From contig NZ_KV880639.1 of NCBI RefSeq assembly GCF_001907695.1, forward strand, positions 136,103 to 200,102: a stretch of DNA of 64,000 bases, in the 5' to 3' direction. How positions within the stretch are numbered: position 1 is the first letter of the stretch; every line of letters starts with the position of its first letter. Positions 16,927-26,097 of this stretch are shown in pieces. The notes below the pieces were generated by a model, which made no database searches, was not told where the DNA came from, and saw only the letters and a list, made by a program, of their open reading frames with translations. The position numbers were made by a program, and so were the translations under genes. The DNA is from Thalassospira sp. TSL5-1 (GTDB lineage: Bacteria > Pseudomonadota > Alphaproteobacteria > Rhodospirillales > Thalassospiraceae).

Positions 16927-17243
16927 TCGGCTACTCCTAAATCGATTTCGTTATTCGCCCCAAAGGCCTGTGGCCTGATCAGGCGCACAATACTCCGAAA
17001 CAACAACACAGTTACCTCAAATCCCTACAGGGCGATTGTGACGAAATCGGCACTGTAATTATGGCAAAGATAAAAAATCCTTCAAAACTCTCATCAAATT
17101 AACGCTTCATCCGACCACAAGGCATCACAACACTTGAAATTTTCTAGCTGCACGTCCCCATCTCAAAATTATATTTGACTCATTTCATTAATTTATTCAT
17201 GTTTTACGATAATTAATGAACACAAAACAACAGGAATATGGAA
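16927..17243. other. AT-rich divergent intergenic region
   Basis: About 310 bases between the BON lipoprotein gene and the DUF2975 gene. No coding frame was seen. The right half is strongly AT-rich and contains the inverted repeat at 17184-17220. Confidence 0.6.
17184..17220. promoter_or_regulatory. Inverted repeat, candidate operator of the DUF2975/Xre pair
   Basis: Perfect 9-base arms TTCATTAAT and ATTAATGAA with a 19-base spacer, ending 23 bases before the likely DUF2975 start. The position suits autoregulation by the Xre protein encoded downstream. Inference only. Confidence 0.5.
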
Positions 17244-17795
17244 ATGAGCCCGACCGTCACCAAAATACGCAATGTCAGCCTGATCCTAAGCTGGATTTGC
17301 CTGATCGCGATTATCTATGAACTCTGTTTTGTCCCCCTGATCTGGCTGACACCGGATCTCGCGCGAGATGCCATTTCCTATTCTGACAGCCTGGTACCCG
17401 TCCCGCTGGGCGACCTGCAATCACTTGCAGGCGGGCAACTTGCCCTGGTTTTCATCACACTGATGGTGCCGTCACTGGTGCTTGTCTTTGGCTTATGGCA
17501 TTTGCGCAAAATGTTTTTATGCTTTGCCCGCAGCGCGATTTTTGAGCATGGCACAATCCGCCATTTAAAAGTCTTCAGCATCGCCCTGCTATCGCAAACG
17601 CTACTTTCGCCCCTTGCCGGTACGCTGACGTCGCTATTTGTCACCATCACCCGCCCGGCAGGTGAACGCACCATATCAATTGGGCTGAGCAATATAGAAG
17701 CCACCAGCCTTTTTCTGGGCGGGTTATTCCTGATCATTTCGTGGGTTCTGGGAGAAGCTGTGACCCTGCATGATGAAAACCGGAGCTTCGTCTGA
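17244..17795 (+). CDS. DUF2975-type membrane protein
   Basis: A 183-residue protein with about four membrane segments (near residues 9-32, 65-85, 110-130 and 150-172) and short loops, matching the DUF2975 family. That family is almost always encoded next to a small YozG-like Xre regulator, as here. The function of the family is unknown. The membrane partner may sense an envelope signal or control the regulator. The ATG at 17238 is also in frame, but AGGA at 17232-17235 is too close to it (2 bases) and fits the ATG at 17244 (8 bases) better. The stop overlaps the start of the next gene (TGATG), so the two proteins are made together. Confidence 0.82.
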   Translation: MSPTVTKIRNVSLILSWICLIAIIYELCFVPLIWLTPDLARDAISYSDSLVPVPLGDLQSLAGGQLALVFITLMVPSLVLVFGLWHLRKMFLCFARSAIFEHGTIRHLKVFSIALLSQTLLSPLAGTLTSLFVTITRPAGERTISIGLSNIEATSLFLGGLFLIISWVLGEAVTLHDENRSFV

Positions 17796-18016
17796 TGTCG
17801 ATTACCGTCCGCCTTGATGTAATGCTGGCCAAACGCAAGATGAAGTCCAAAGACCTCGCAAGCCGCATCGGTATTAGCGAACAGAATCTGTCACTTCTGA
17901 AATCTGGCAAAGTCCGTGGCGTGAGGTTTGAAACCCTTGCCGCCATTTGCAAGGCGCTGGACTGCCAGCCTGGCGACCTTTTGGAATATACCGCCAGCGC
18001 GGATGCCGAAAACTGA
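17795..18016 (+). CDS. YozG-like Xre/Cro family transcriptional regulator
   Basis: A 73-residue protein that is a single helix-turn-helix domain (MLAKRKMKSKDLASRIGISEQNLSLLKSGKVRGVRFETLAAICKALDCQPGDLLEY), with the recognition helix around residues 27-38. No ligand domain is present, so it binds DNA as a dimer and probably represses its own operon. Translation is coupled to the DUF2975 gene by a one-base overlap. The inverted repeat upstream of the pair is the obvious candidate site. Confidence 0.9.
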   Translation: MSITVRLDVMLAKRKMKSKDLASRIGISEQNLSLLKSGKVRGVRFETLAAICKALDCQPGDLLEYTASADAEN

Positions 18017-18031
18017 TCCCGCGGCACAAAA

Positions 18032-18059
18032 AACGGCCAGCCCAACCGGGCTGACCGTT
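18032..18059. terminator. Shared terminator between Xre gene and putA
   Basis: 12-base arms AACGGCCAGCCC/GGGCTGACCGTT with one mismatch and a 4-base loop, T-rich on both sides, between convergent genes. Confidence 0.8.
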
Positions 18060-18089
18060 TTGTTGGTTGAACCGTTTAACAGGTCCTAT

Positions 18090-21000
18090 TTATGCTTCTT
18101 CCATCGACATCAGCGAGGCATTGCCCCCGGCTGCCGTGGTATTGATCGTAACGGTTTTTTCCGTGGCAAAGCGGTGCATGAACATTTCGCCGGGCAAGGC
18201 CCCGTCATCCTCGATCCCGCTATCGGAAATCAGCGACAAAATGGCGCCATCACGGCGGGCCAGAACCTGTTTGAAAACGGTTACCCTTTGTAAGGGCGCA
18301 ACACAGGAAACACCGGCCACGGCACCGCCATTCATGGTCGCAAGACCGGCTTCATCATTCACCACCCTGACGAGGGATTTTGGCAAATCAAGGCTGGCAA
18401 CCTGCTTTTCCACCCGGGCAAGCCATTTGTCATTCCCGGCGAGCAGCACGCTGTTGCCCGCAGCCAGGGCCGCCGCCACATGGCGCAAAACACGGCCGGG
18501 TTCCGCCCCAAGGTCCGCCTGGACCAGGTAAACGCCACGCCCCAGAAGCTCCAGGTCGTTGGTTTCACCCGTCGGTCCGGGCAAACGCACCGGCGCAACA
18601 AAGCCGTTTTGCGAAATCGCGGCAAAATCGGCAAAATGCTGTGCGCCCTGCGCCAGTTCATCGCTGCCCTCACGCGCCAGTTTACCGGCAAGGTTTTCAA
18701 GCTGCTTCATGCGCACATCACCGGGCATATTCTGCCAGTCGATCTGCCCTTTGCTCAGGGCGGTAATTTCAGCCGCCGGAACGGGAGTATTGACAAAAAT
18801 CGTTTCGCGGTCATCCGCCGAGGACGCATCGCCAACCGCAACCTTGCCCTGATCGACAACCGGTTTGGCGAAACGGGCAACATAGTGGGGCCCGCCCGCC
18901 TTGGGACCTGTGCCTGATTTCCCCTGCCCGCCAAAGGGCTGTACGCCCACGACCGCGCCAATCATGTTGCGGTTAATATAACAGTTACCAACCCGCAACT
19001 TCCGGGCAATGTGGCGGGCCGTGCCGTCAATGCGCGAATGTACACCCAGCGTCAGGCCATAACCGGCATCGTTGATCTGGTCCAAAACCTTTTCCAGGTC
19101 ACGCGCCTTAAAGCGTACCACATGCACGATTGGCCCGAAAACTTCGCGTTCCAACACATCCAGGCCGGAAATTTCCACACAATGCGGGGCAAAGAAGGTG
19201 CCTTTATCGGTTTCAGGCAACATATCGCACGTATGCAGGATTTTGGCTTCGCGCTTCATGCGGTCGATATGCTTTTTCAGCATATCCTGCGCCTTGCCAT
19301 CAATCACCGGGCCAACATCAATATCAAGATAGGCCGGATCACCAACCCGCAATTCCTTCATCGCACCAACCAGCATATGGCACAGTTTGTCGGCAATATC
19401 TTCCTGGACAAACAAAACGCGCAGCGCGGAACACCGCTGTCCGGCAGACTGGAAGCCCGAAATCACCACATCCTGCACCACCTGTTCGGGCAGAGCCGTG
19501 GAATCGACGATCATGGCATTCTGACCACCGGTTTCCGCAATCAGCGGGATCGGCGCACCGGGGCGCTTGGCAAGATTGCGATTGATCACCTGGGCTGTTT
19601 CAGTGGAGCCGGTAAAGGCCACACCGGCCACCCGGCGGTCATTGATCAAGACATCACCCAGCTTGCGCCCCGACCCTGGCAACAATTGAAACGCGCTGCC
19701 CGGCACACCGGCAGCCAAAATCAGCTCGGCCGCCTTTGCTGCAATCAGCGAGGTTTGTTCTGCCGGTTTGGCAATCACGGCATTCCCCGCCGCCAGAGCC
19801 GCTGTGACCTGACCGAGGAAAATTGCCAACGGGAAGTTCCAAGGGCTGATGCAGACAAACACACCGCGCCCTTCCATTTCGCTGCCTTCACGATAAAGCT
19901 CTTCACAGCGATTGGCATAATAGCGGCAAAAATCCACCGCTTCGCGTACTTCGGCGACACCATCGGAATAAAGCTTCCCGGCTTCGCGCTGGCACAGCAA
20001 AATAAACTCGTCCAGATTATCTTCCAGCAAATCGCCCAGCTTGCGCAGACAGGCCGCACGGTCTGCCGCTGGCGTGGCATTCCAGGCCGGATAACCCGCA
20101 CTTGCCGCCTCAAGAGCGGCCTTGGCGGTGTCTTCATCGGCCAGTATAACCTCGCCTACCTTTTCCGTCAGATCAACCGGGCTCATTACATCCTGTGCGT
20201 CCCCATCAACCCACTTGCCGTTGATCAGGGGGGCGGCGCGCCAGTCATTTTTGGCAAGGCTTTCCATATGGGTTTCCAGCGCGGTCAGTTTTACCTGATC
20301 GGTTAAATCCATCCCGCGCGAATTGATACGCCCTGCCCCATAAAGATCAATCGGTGCCGGAATTTTCGGATGCGCCTTGCGTGGCAACACCGCCATTTTT
20401 TCGACCGGGTCGCCGATCATTTCTTCAATCGGTAGCTGTTCATCCTGAATACGGTTCACAAAGCTGGTATTGGCCCCATTTTCCAACAGGCGGCGCACCA
20501 GATATGCCAGCAAGTCTTCATGGGTACCAACCGGGGCATAAACGCGGCAGGGAATATTTTCGCCGTCCTTGCCAACAATCTGCTCATACAGGGCCTCGCC
20601 CATGCCATGCAGGCGCTGGAATTCAAAGGTGCGGTCATTGCCTGCCATTGTTAAAATGGCCGCCACCGTATGGGCATTGTGGCTGGCAAACTGACAATAA
20701 AATGCGTCACGGCGCGACAGCATCAGTCGTGCACAAGCAAGATAGGAAACATCGGTCGCGGCCTTGCGGGTGAATACCGGATAGCCTTCAAAGCCGTTTT
20801 CCTGGCTGTTTTTAATTTCGGTGTCCCAATAGGCACCCTTTACCAGACGCACCATCATTTTACGGCCAACGCGCATTGCAACATCGGCCAGCCATTCCAG
20901 CACATGATAGGCACGCTTTTGATAGGCCTGCACCGCCAAACCAAAACCTTCCCAACCATCGAGGTCAGGATCGGCAAAGACCGCCTCAATTACATCCAGC

Positions 21001-21902
21001 GACAAATCAAGCCGGTTGGCTTCCTCCGCATCGACGGTAAAGCCGATATCATGTTGTTTTGCCATCAGGGCCAGCGCCTTGAGGCGCGGTACCAGTTCTT
21101 CCATCACACGATCACGGTTGGCAAAATCGTAACGCGGGTGAATGGCCGACAGCTTGACCGAGATACCCGGGCTGTCAATTGGTCCGCGCCCCTTGGCAAC
21201 CTTACCAATTTCATGAATGGCCCGTTCATAGGATTTAAAATAGCGATCCGCATCTTCCATCGTGCGGGCGGCTTCGCCCAGCATGTCATAGGAATAACGA
21301 TAGCCCTTTTCCTCGTTCGCGCGCGCCCGTTCGGCGGCCTCGGCAATGGTGCGGCCCATCACGAACTGGCGGCCCATGATCCGCATCGCCTGGTTAAAGG
21401 CCCGACGGATCACCGGCTCGCCCGAACGGGCAATCATGCGTTTGACCAGGGCCCCAGGATTGGCCCGTTCTTCGCGACCAAAACGGATCACCCGGCCCGT
21501 CAACATCAGCCCCCAGGTCGAAGCATTGACAAAAAAGCTGCCGCTATTGCCCAAATGACTGTTCCAGTCGGCATCAAACAGTTTGTCCTGGATAAGTTTG
21601 TCCGCCGTCACCGCATCGGGCACGCGCAGCAATGCCTCGGCGAGACACATCAGGATCACGCCTTCCTTGCTGGTCAGTTCATATTCATGCAGCAGCGCAT
21701 CGATCCCGCTTTTGCCGGAATCCGATGCGCGAACATTGGCAACAAGCTGATAGGCCTTTTCCTGCACCCTTGCCTTGTCTTCAAACGACAATGTGGCCTT
21801 TTCGATCAGGTTATTAACGACGGCTTCCTCATCACAGCGATAGGTCGCGCGGATCTGATCACGAAATTTATCGGATTGAGGCAAGGGGGAACGAAACATC
21901 AC
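18090..21902 (-). CDS. putA: Bifunctional proline dehydrogenase / P5C dehydrogenase
   Basis: Converts L-proline to glutamate in two steps on one polypeptide at the inner membrane. Of 1270 residues, the FAD-binding PRODH barrel lies about 100-500 (blocks GISVKLSAIHPRYDF, RLVKGAYWD, LVRRLLENGANTSFVN). The aldehyde dehydrogenase domain lies about 560-1050, with general base Glu790 (AETGGQN) and nucleophile Cys824 (SAGQRCSALR). A further ~200 residues form the C-terminal ALDH-like domain found in long PutA proteins. The N-terminal ribbon-helix-helix domain of E. coli PutA is absent, so this PutA should not repress its own gene. The divergent Lrp-type gene is the likely regulator. ATG at 21899 is an alternative start. 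Confidence 0.97.
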   Translation of the reverse strand: MMFRSPLPQSDKFRDQIRATYRCDEEAVVNNLIEKATLSFEDKARVQEKAYQLVANVRASDSGKSGIDALLHEYELTSKEGVILMCLAEALLRVPDAVTADKLIQDKLFDADWNSHLGNSGSFFVNASTWGLMLTGRVIRFGREERANPGALVKRMIARSGEPVIRRAFNQAMRIMGRQFVMGRTIAEAAERARANEEKGYRYSYDMLGEAARTMEDADRYFKSYERAIHEIGKVAKGRGPIDSPGISVKLSAIHPRYDFANRDRVMEELVPRLKALALMAKQHDIGFTVDAEEANRLDLSLDVIEAVFADPDLDGWEGFGLAVQAYQKRAYHVLEWLADVAMRVGRKMMVRLVKGAYWDTEIKNSQENGFEGYPVFTRKAATDVSYLACARLMLSRRDAFYCQFASHNAHTVAAILTMAGNDRTFEFQRLHGMGEALYEQIVGKDGENIPCRVYAPVGTHEDLLAYLVRRLLENGANTSFVNRIQDEQLPIEEMIGDPVEKMAVLPRKAHPKIPAPIDLYGAGRINSRGMDLTDQVKLTALETHMESLAKNDWRAAPLINGKWVDGDAQDVMSPVDLTEKVGEVILADEDTAKAALEAASAGYPAWNATPAADRAACLRKLGDLLEDNLDEFILLCQREAGKLYSDGVAEVREAVDFCRYYANRCEELYREGSEMEGRGVFVCISPWNFPLAIFLGQVTAALAAGNAVIAKPAEQTSLIAAKAAELILAAGVPGSAFQLLPGSGRKLGDVLINDRRVAGVAFTGSTETAQVINRNLAKRPGAPIPLIAETGGQNAMIVDSTALPEQVVQDVVISGFQSAGQRCSALRVLFVQEDIADKLCHMLVGAMKELRVGDPAYLDIDVGPVIDGKAQDMLKKHIDRMKREAKILHTCDMLPETDKGTFFAPHCVEISGLDVLEREVFGPIVHVVRFKARDLEKVLDQINDAGYGLTLGVHSRIDGTARHIARKLRVGNCYINRNMIGAVVGVQPFGGQGKSGTGPKAGGPHYVARFAKPVVDQGKVAVGDASSADDRETIFVNTPVPAAEITALSKGQIDWQNMPGDVRMKQLENLAGKLAREGSDELAQGAQHFADFAAISQNGFVAPVRLPGPTGETNDLELLGRGVYLVQADLGAEPGRVLRHVAAALAAGNSVLLAGNDKWLARVEKQVASLDLPKSLVRVVNDEAGLATMNGGAVAGVSCVAPLQRVTVFKQVLARRDGAILSLISDSGIEDDGALPGEMFMHRFATEKTVTINTTAAGGNASLMSMEEA

Positions 21903-22131
21903 GCAAAAAACTCCCTGTTCACAACGACGCAGCCCTGTCTGTGGCTATCTCAATCTGTCAGGACGGTTATGATCCGCATTCTCCCGACAGAATTTTAAAC
22001 CAAGGGCAACAGCAATGTTCGTCAGAATAATAACTAATCAGAAAAATATGCTGCCAATTTTTCCGTTTTTGCGATATATCATCCATTGATCGGTTGATAT
22101 TGCAGTTTTTAACACTGGTTAAGCACATCAA

Positions 22132-22605
22132 ATGCAGAAGAATGTCAAAAGCCTCGACAAGATCGACAAACAGATCCTCCGGGAACTGCAACATGACGGC
22201 AGAATGTCGAATGTTGAACTGTCACGGCGCGTCAATCTAAGCCCGACCCCCTGCCTTGAACGTGTGCGACGCCTGGAACAGCAGGGCTTTATTATCGGCT
22301 ATATGGCCCGGCTTGATCCGCGTAAGCTCGATCAGTCGCTGGTTGTTTTTGTTGAAATCACGCTGGACCGCACCACCCCCGATGTTTTTGACAAATTTTC
22401 CTCTGCCGTTCGCAAATTGCCCGAAGTCGAAGAATGTCACATGGTGGCGGGTGGCTTTGATTATCTGATGAAATCGCGGGTTTCCGACATGTATGCCTAT
22501 CGCGAATTTCTGGAACGTCTTTCATCTGTCGAAGGCGTCAGCCAGACCCACACCTATGTCGTGATGGAAGAGGTCAAAGTCCGGCCTGGCATTACCGTTA
22601 TCTGA
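22132..22605 (+). CDS. putR: Lrp/AsnC-family regulator, probable activator of putA
   Basis: A 157-residue Lrp-family protein. The N-terminal winged HTH (DKIDKQILRELQHDGRMSNVELSRRVNLSPTPCLERVRRLEQQGFI) is followed by the RAM ligand-binding domain (about 70-150, with the Gly turn VAGGFDYLMKSRV). It is divergent from putA across 230 bases. In Rhodobacter and Agrobacterium a homologous gene in the same place, putR, activates putA in response to proline. The specific regulatory role here is inferred from that arrangement and from PutA lacking its own DNA-binding domain. Confidence 0.93.
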   Translation: MQKNVKSLDKIDKQILRELQHDGRMSNVELSRRVNLSPTPCLERVRRLEQQGFIIGYMARLDPRKLDQSLVVFVEITLDRTTPDVFDKFSSAVRKLPEVEECHMVAGGFDYLMKSRVSDMYAYREFLERLSSVEGVSQTHTYVVMEEVKVRPGITVI

Positions 22606-22761
22606 CACTGACCAAATCCAGAGCATTCAACATCAAAACAATTAAGGTCTAAAGTTAAGCTGGACCGGGTTATTTTGGCCCGTGCTTCATTTTAAAGTAG
22701 CACAAATAACGGCAATCCGTAACGATCAGGGAAATCAAACCAAATAATCGGGAAGGCTCCC

Positions 22762-23358
22762 ATGTCGGATGTGGATTTTTATTTTGATTTCTCATCACCT
22801 TACGGCTATCTCGCTGCGGAACGCATCGACGGGCTGGCACAACGGTGCGGCGTCACGGTTAACTGGAAACCCTATCTGATTGGGGTCATTTTCAAACAAA
22901 CCGGGCAAACACCTCTGATCGACCAACCGATTCGCGGGGATTATTTCCGCCGCGATATGGAGCGTTGCGCAAAACTTCAGGGAACACCATTCAAACTACC
23001 AGCCAAATTTCCCTACGCCGCCACCGCGCCCAGCCGCGCCTTTTACTGGATCAACAGCTTTGATCCCGCCCTTGCCAAGCGATTTGCCCATGACATTTAT
23101 CGCGGCTATTTCGCCGATGGCCTGGATATGACCAATCCCGAAACCGTCATTGCCTCGGCCACCCGCCACGACATTAACGCCGATGATATCCGTAGCGCCA
23201 TGAATGACCCCAAATGGAAACAGCATCTACGCGACGTGATGACCGAGGCGGTCGAACGCGGCGCTTTTGGATCCCCCTTCTTTTTTTACGAAGACGAACC
23301 CTTTTTTGGCAATGACCGCATGGACCAACTGGAACAGTGGATCAAAAGTCGCCCCTGA
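22762..23358 (+). CDS. 2-hydroxychromene-2-carboxylate isomerase-like DsbA-fold protein (copy 2)
   Basis: Encodes 198 residues. FYFDFSSPYGYLA at the N-terminus is the HCCA isomerase version of the thioredoxin active-site loop, with Ser in place of Cys, and GSPFFFYEDEPFFGNDRMDQLEQW at the C-terminus is the cis-Pro loop of the family. It is closer to the canonical GST-kappa-like branch than the copy at 13330. The substrate is unknown. GGGAAGG precedes the ATG. It lies between the putA regulator and the leucine cluster with long gaps on both sides, so it is probably a single gene. Confidence 0.9.
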   Translation: MSDVDFYFDFSSPYGYLAAERIDGLAQRCGVTVNWKPYLIGVIFKQTGQTPLIDQPIRGDYFRRDMERCAKLQGTPFKLPAKFPYAATAPSRAFYWINSFDPALAKRFAHDIYRGYFADGLDMTNPETVIASATRHDINADDIRSAMNDPKWKQHLRDVMTEAVERGAFGSPFFFYEDEPFFGNDRMDQLEQWIKSRP

Positions 23359-23661
23359 TCATCTGGCCGAGAACGCCCCCATTTATGCGATCCGGCTAAC
23401 CCAAACGCGCCCAACGTCGGCGAAATTCCTTTTAAAACCATATCGATATGGAAATTTCGATCATATTTCCAATGATCGCATCTGGGCGACTAAAAGGCAT
23501 ATACGTATATTCGGTACTGAAATACCAATTTATGCTTGCCGTTTACGTAAACTTCCGCCATAACAGGCGCATGGCCTTTGCGCCAAAACATACATTATGG
23601 GCCAACATGCCTGTCACCCGGCTGGCCCAAACGGTTTGCTTTCGACCCAGCAGGACGGAAC
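23359..23661. promoter_or_regulatory. Palindrome-rich promoter region of the leucine cluster
   Basis: About 300 non-coding, AT-rich bases before the carboxylase beta-subunit gene. It contains three perfect palindromes: CCATATCGATATGG at 23438-23451, ATATACGTATAT at 23499-23510 and GTTTACGTAAAC at 23541-23552. The last resembles the ACGT-centred sites of MerR-type branched-chain catabolism regulators, an inference from memory of that motif class. Confidence 0.5.
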
Positions 23662-25269
23662 ATGCAGATAAAATCCGCCATCAATATTCGCGCCGAAGAT
23701 TTCCGCAGCAATGCCGACCATATGGCAAAACTGGTTGAGGGTTTGCGCGACCAGATCGGCAAAATCAAACAGGGTGGCGGGGATCGTGCGCGTGACCGCC
23801 ACACCAGCCGGGGCAAATTGCTGCCGCGCGAACGCATTCGCCAGTTGCTGGATGTTGGGTCGCCATTTCTGGAACTTTCGCAGCTTGCCGCCTATGGCAT
23901 GTATGGCGACGAGGAAGTACCGGCCGCAGGCATTATTACCGGTATTGGCCGGGTTTCTGGCGTGGAATGCGTGATTGTTGCCAATGATGCCACGGTCAAG
24001 GGTGGGTCCTATTACCCGATGACGGTTAAAAAGCATCTGCGCGCCCAGGAAATTGCACTGGAAAACCACCTGCCCTGCCTTTATCTGGTCGATAGTGGCG
24101 GTGCCAACCTGCCCCGGCAGGACGATGTTTTCCCGGACCGGGACCATTTCGGCCGCATCTTTTTCAATCAGGCCAATCTGTCGGCCAAGGGTATTCCGCA
24201 AATCGCAATTGTCATGGGGTCCTGCACGGCAGGTGGGGCCTATGTCCCCGCCATGTCCGATGAAAGCGTGATTGTGCGTAATCAAGGCACCATCTTTTTG
24301 GGCGGGCCACCGCTGGTCAAGGCGGCAACCGGCGAAGTTGTGTCCGCCGAAGATCTTGGCGGGGCGGATGTGCATTGCAAAACATCCGGTGTCACCGACC
24401 ATTACGCCCAGGACGATGCCCATGCCCTGTCCATTGCCCGCACGATTGTTAAAAACCTGAACTGGACAAAAAACCCCGGCATCACCCTGCGCGACCCCAT
24501 CGCCCCGGCCTATGACCCGCGCGAAATTTACGGGATCATCCCGACGGATTCCAAAAAGCCGTTCGATGTACGCGAAATTATTGCCCGAATTGTTGATGGC
24601 TCCGAGTTTGATGAATTCAAGGCGCTATACGGCACCACCCTTGTGACCGGCTTTGCCCGCATTTTTGGCTATCCAGTCGGGATCATTGCCAATAACGGCA
24701 TCCTGTTTTCTGAAAGTGCCCTGAAGGGTGCCCATTTTATCGAGCTTTGCAGCCAGCGCGGCATTCCGCTGGTGTTTTTGCAAAACATCACCGGCTTCAT
24801 GATTGGTCAAAAATATGAAAGCGGCGGCATCGCCAAGGATGGCGCCAAGCTGGTAACGGCGGTTGCCACAGCCAAAGTCCCCAAATTCACCGTTTTGATT
24901 GGCGGGTCATTTGGGGCGGGCAATTACGGCATGTGTGGACGCGCCTATAGCCCGCGTTTCCTGTGGATGTGGCCCAATGCCCGTATTTCCGTGATGGGCG
25001 GCGAACAGGCGGCCAATGTGCTCACGCAAATCAAGGCCGATGCGATGGAAAAACGCGGCGAAACCTGGCCGCAAGACGAACAGGACGCCTTCAAGGCCCC
25101 TATCCGGGACCAGTACGAAGAACAGGGTCACCCCTATTATGCCTCGGCCCGCCTGTGGGACGATGGCGTGATCGACCCTGCCGATACCCGTATGGTGCTG
25201 GGCCTTGGCCTTTCTGCAGCATTGAACAAACCAGCCGAGGAAACCCGGTTTGGTGTGTTCCGGATGTGA
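23662..25269 (+). CDS. liuB: Methylcrotonyl-CoA carboxylase beta (carboxyltransferase) subunit
   Basis: Transfers CO2 from carboxybiotin to 3-methylcrotonyl-CoA in leucine degradation. The 535 residues equal the typical length of the family. Conserved carboxyltransferase blocks are visible: the N-terminal [39 protein letters not shown], the oxyanion-type glycines [16 protein letters not shown], and the C-terminal [17 protein letters not shown]. The frame opens at 23578, but the ATG at 23662 has AGGACGGAA upstream and matches family N-termini (MQIKSAIN). It is followed by the hydratase gene after 17 bases, first gene of a four-gene leucine unit. Acetyl- or propionyl-CoA carboxylase is less likely given the neighbours. 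Confidence 0.95.
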   Translation: MQIKSAINIRAEDFRSNADHMAKLVEGLRDQIGKIKQGGGDRARDRHTSRGKLLPRERIRQLLDVGSPFLELSQLAAYGMYGDEEVPAAGIITGIGRVSGVECVIVANDATVKGGSYYPMTVKKHLRAQEIALENHLPCLYLVDSGGANLPRQDDVFPDRDHFGRIFFNQANLSAKGIPQIAIVMGSCTAGGAYVPAMSDESVIVRNQGTIFLGGPPLVKAATGEVVSAEDLGGADVHCKTSGVTDHYAQDDAHALSIARTIVKNLNWTKNPGITLRDPIAPAYDPREIYGIIPTDSKKPFDVREIIARIVDGSEFDEFKALYGTTLVTGFARIFGYPVGIIANNGILFSESALKGAHFIELCSQRGIPLVFLQNITGFMIGQKYESGGIAKDGAKLVTAVATAKVPKFTVLIGGSFGAGNYGMCGRAYSPRFLWMWPNARISVMGGEQAANVLTQIKADAMEKRGETWPQDEQDAFKAPIRDQYEEQGHPYYASARLWDDGVIDPADTRMVLGLGLSAALNKPAEETRFGVFRM

Positions 25270-25286
25270 TCGGGGGAAGGAAAGCC

Positions 25287-26093
25287 ATGACCGAAGTTAA
25301 CAACGATAACAAAGCCCTGATTTGCATCACCGAGGAAAACGGTATTGCCCGGATTACCCTTAATCGCCCGGACATCCACAATGCCTTTGATGATCAACTG
25401 ATCAGCGATCTGACCGCCACGCTGAAACGTCTGAATGACGATGAAAATGTGCGCGTGGTGCAGCTAACAGGCGCAGGCAAAAGCTTTTCTGCCGGGGCGG
25501 ATCTTAACTGGATGAAACGCATGGCAACCTATAGCCATGCCGAAAACCTGGCAGATTCCCGCAACCTTGCCGCCCTGATGAAAACCCTGAATTTCATGGC
25601 TAAACCGACCATCGCATTGGTCAATGGGGCCGCATTCGGTGGTGGTGTTGGCCTGGCGGCCTGCTGCGACATTGTTATTGCATCAGAAAATGCAAAATTC
25701 TGCCTGTCAGAAACGCGTCTGGGGCTGATCCCGGCAGTGATTTCACCTTATGTGATCGAGGCGATTGGCGTGGCACAGGCGCGGCGCTATTTTTTGAGTG
25801 CCGAACGGTTTGATGCCAAAACGGCGCAAAATATTGGTCTGGTGCATGACATTGTTAGCGGGGAAGAGCTGCTTGCCAAAGGCGATGAAATGGCGCGCAC
25901 CCTGCTGCAAAACAGCCCTGCTGCCATGCAGGCGGCCAAAGACCTGATTTACGCGATCGCCCATCAGCCGATCACCGATACCATCATCGAGGATACCGCC
26001 ACCCGCATCGCAGACCAGCGCGCCAGTGACGAAGGTCGCGAAGGGATCAGTGCCTTCCTTGAAAAACGATCCGCCTTCTGGATTAAGGAATAA
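25287..26093 (+). CDS. liuC: Methylglutaconyl-CoA hydratase (enoyl-CoA hydratase family)
   Basis: Hydrates 3-methylglutaconyl-CoA to HMG-CoA. A 268-residue crotonase-fold protein. The first oxyanion-hole segment is GAGKSFSAGADLNWMKRM and the second ALVNGAAFGGGVGLAACCDIVIA. Catalytic-region acidic residues are in FCLSETRLGLIPAVISPYV. GGGGAAGGA lies directly before the ATG. The much longer frame starting at 24963 is a read-through of the previous gene in another phase and is rejected. The assignment to LiuC rather than a generic enoyl-CoA hydratase rests on its place between the two carboxylase subunits. Confidence 0.92.
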   Translation: MTEVNNDNKALICITEENGIARITLNRPDIHNAFDDQLISDLTATLKRLNDDENVRVVQLTGAGKSFSAGADLNWMKRMATYSHAENLADSRNLAALMKTLNFMAKPTIALVNGAAFGGGVGLAACCDIVIASENAKFCLSETRLGLIPAVISPYVIEAIGVAQARRYFLSAERFDAKTAQNIGLVHDIVSGEELLAKGDEMARTLLQNSPAAMQAAKDLIYAIAHQPITDTIIEDTATRIADQRASDEGREGISAFLEKRSAFWIKE

Positions 26094-26097
26094 ACAT

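Noticed and set aside
19011..20306. 431-residue plus-strand frame inside putA
   Set aside because: Antisense to the aldehyde dehydrogenase domain. Composition is typical of a shadow frame.
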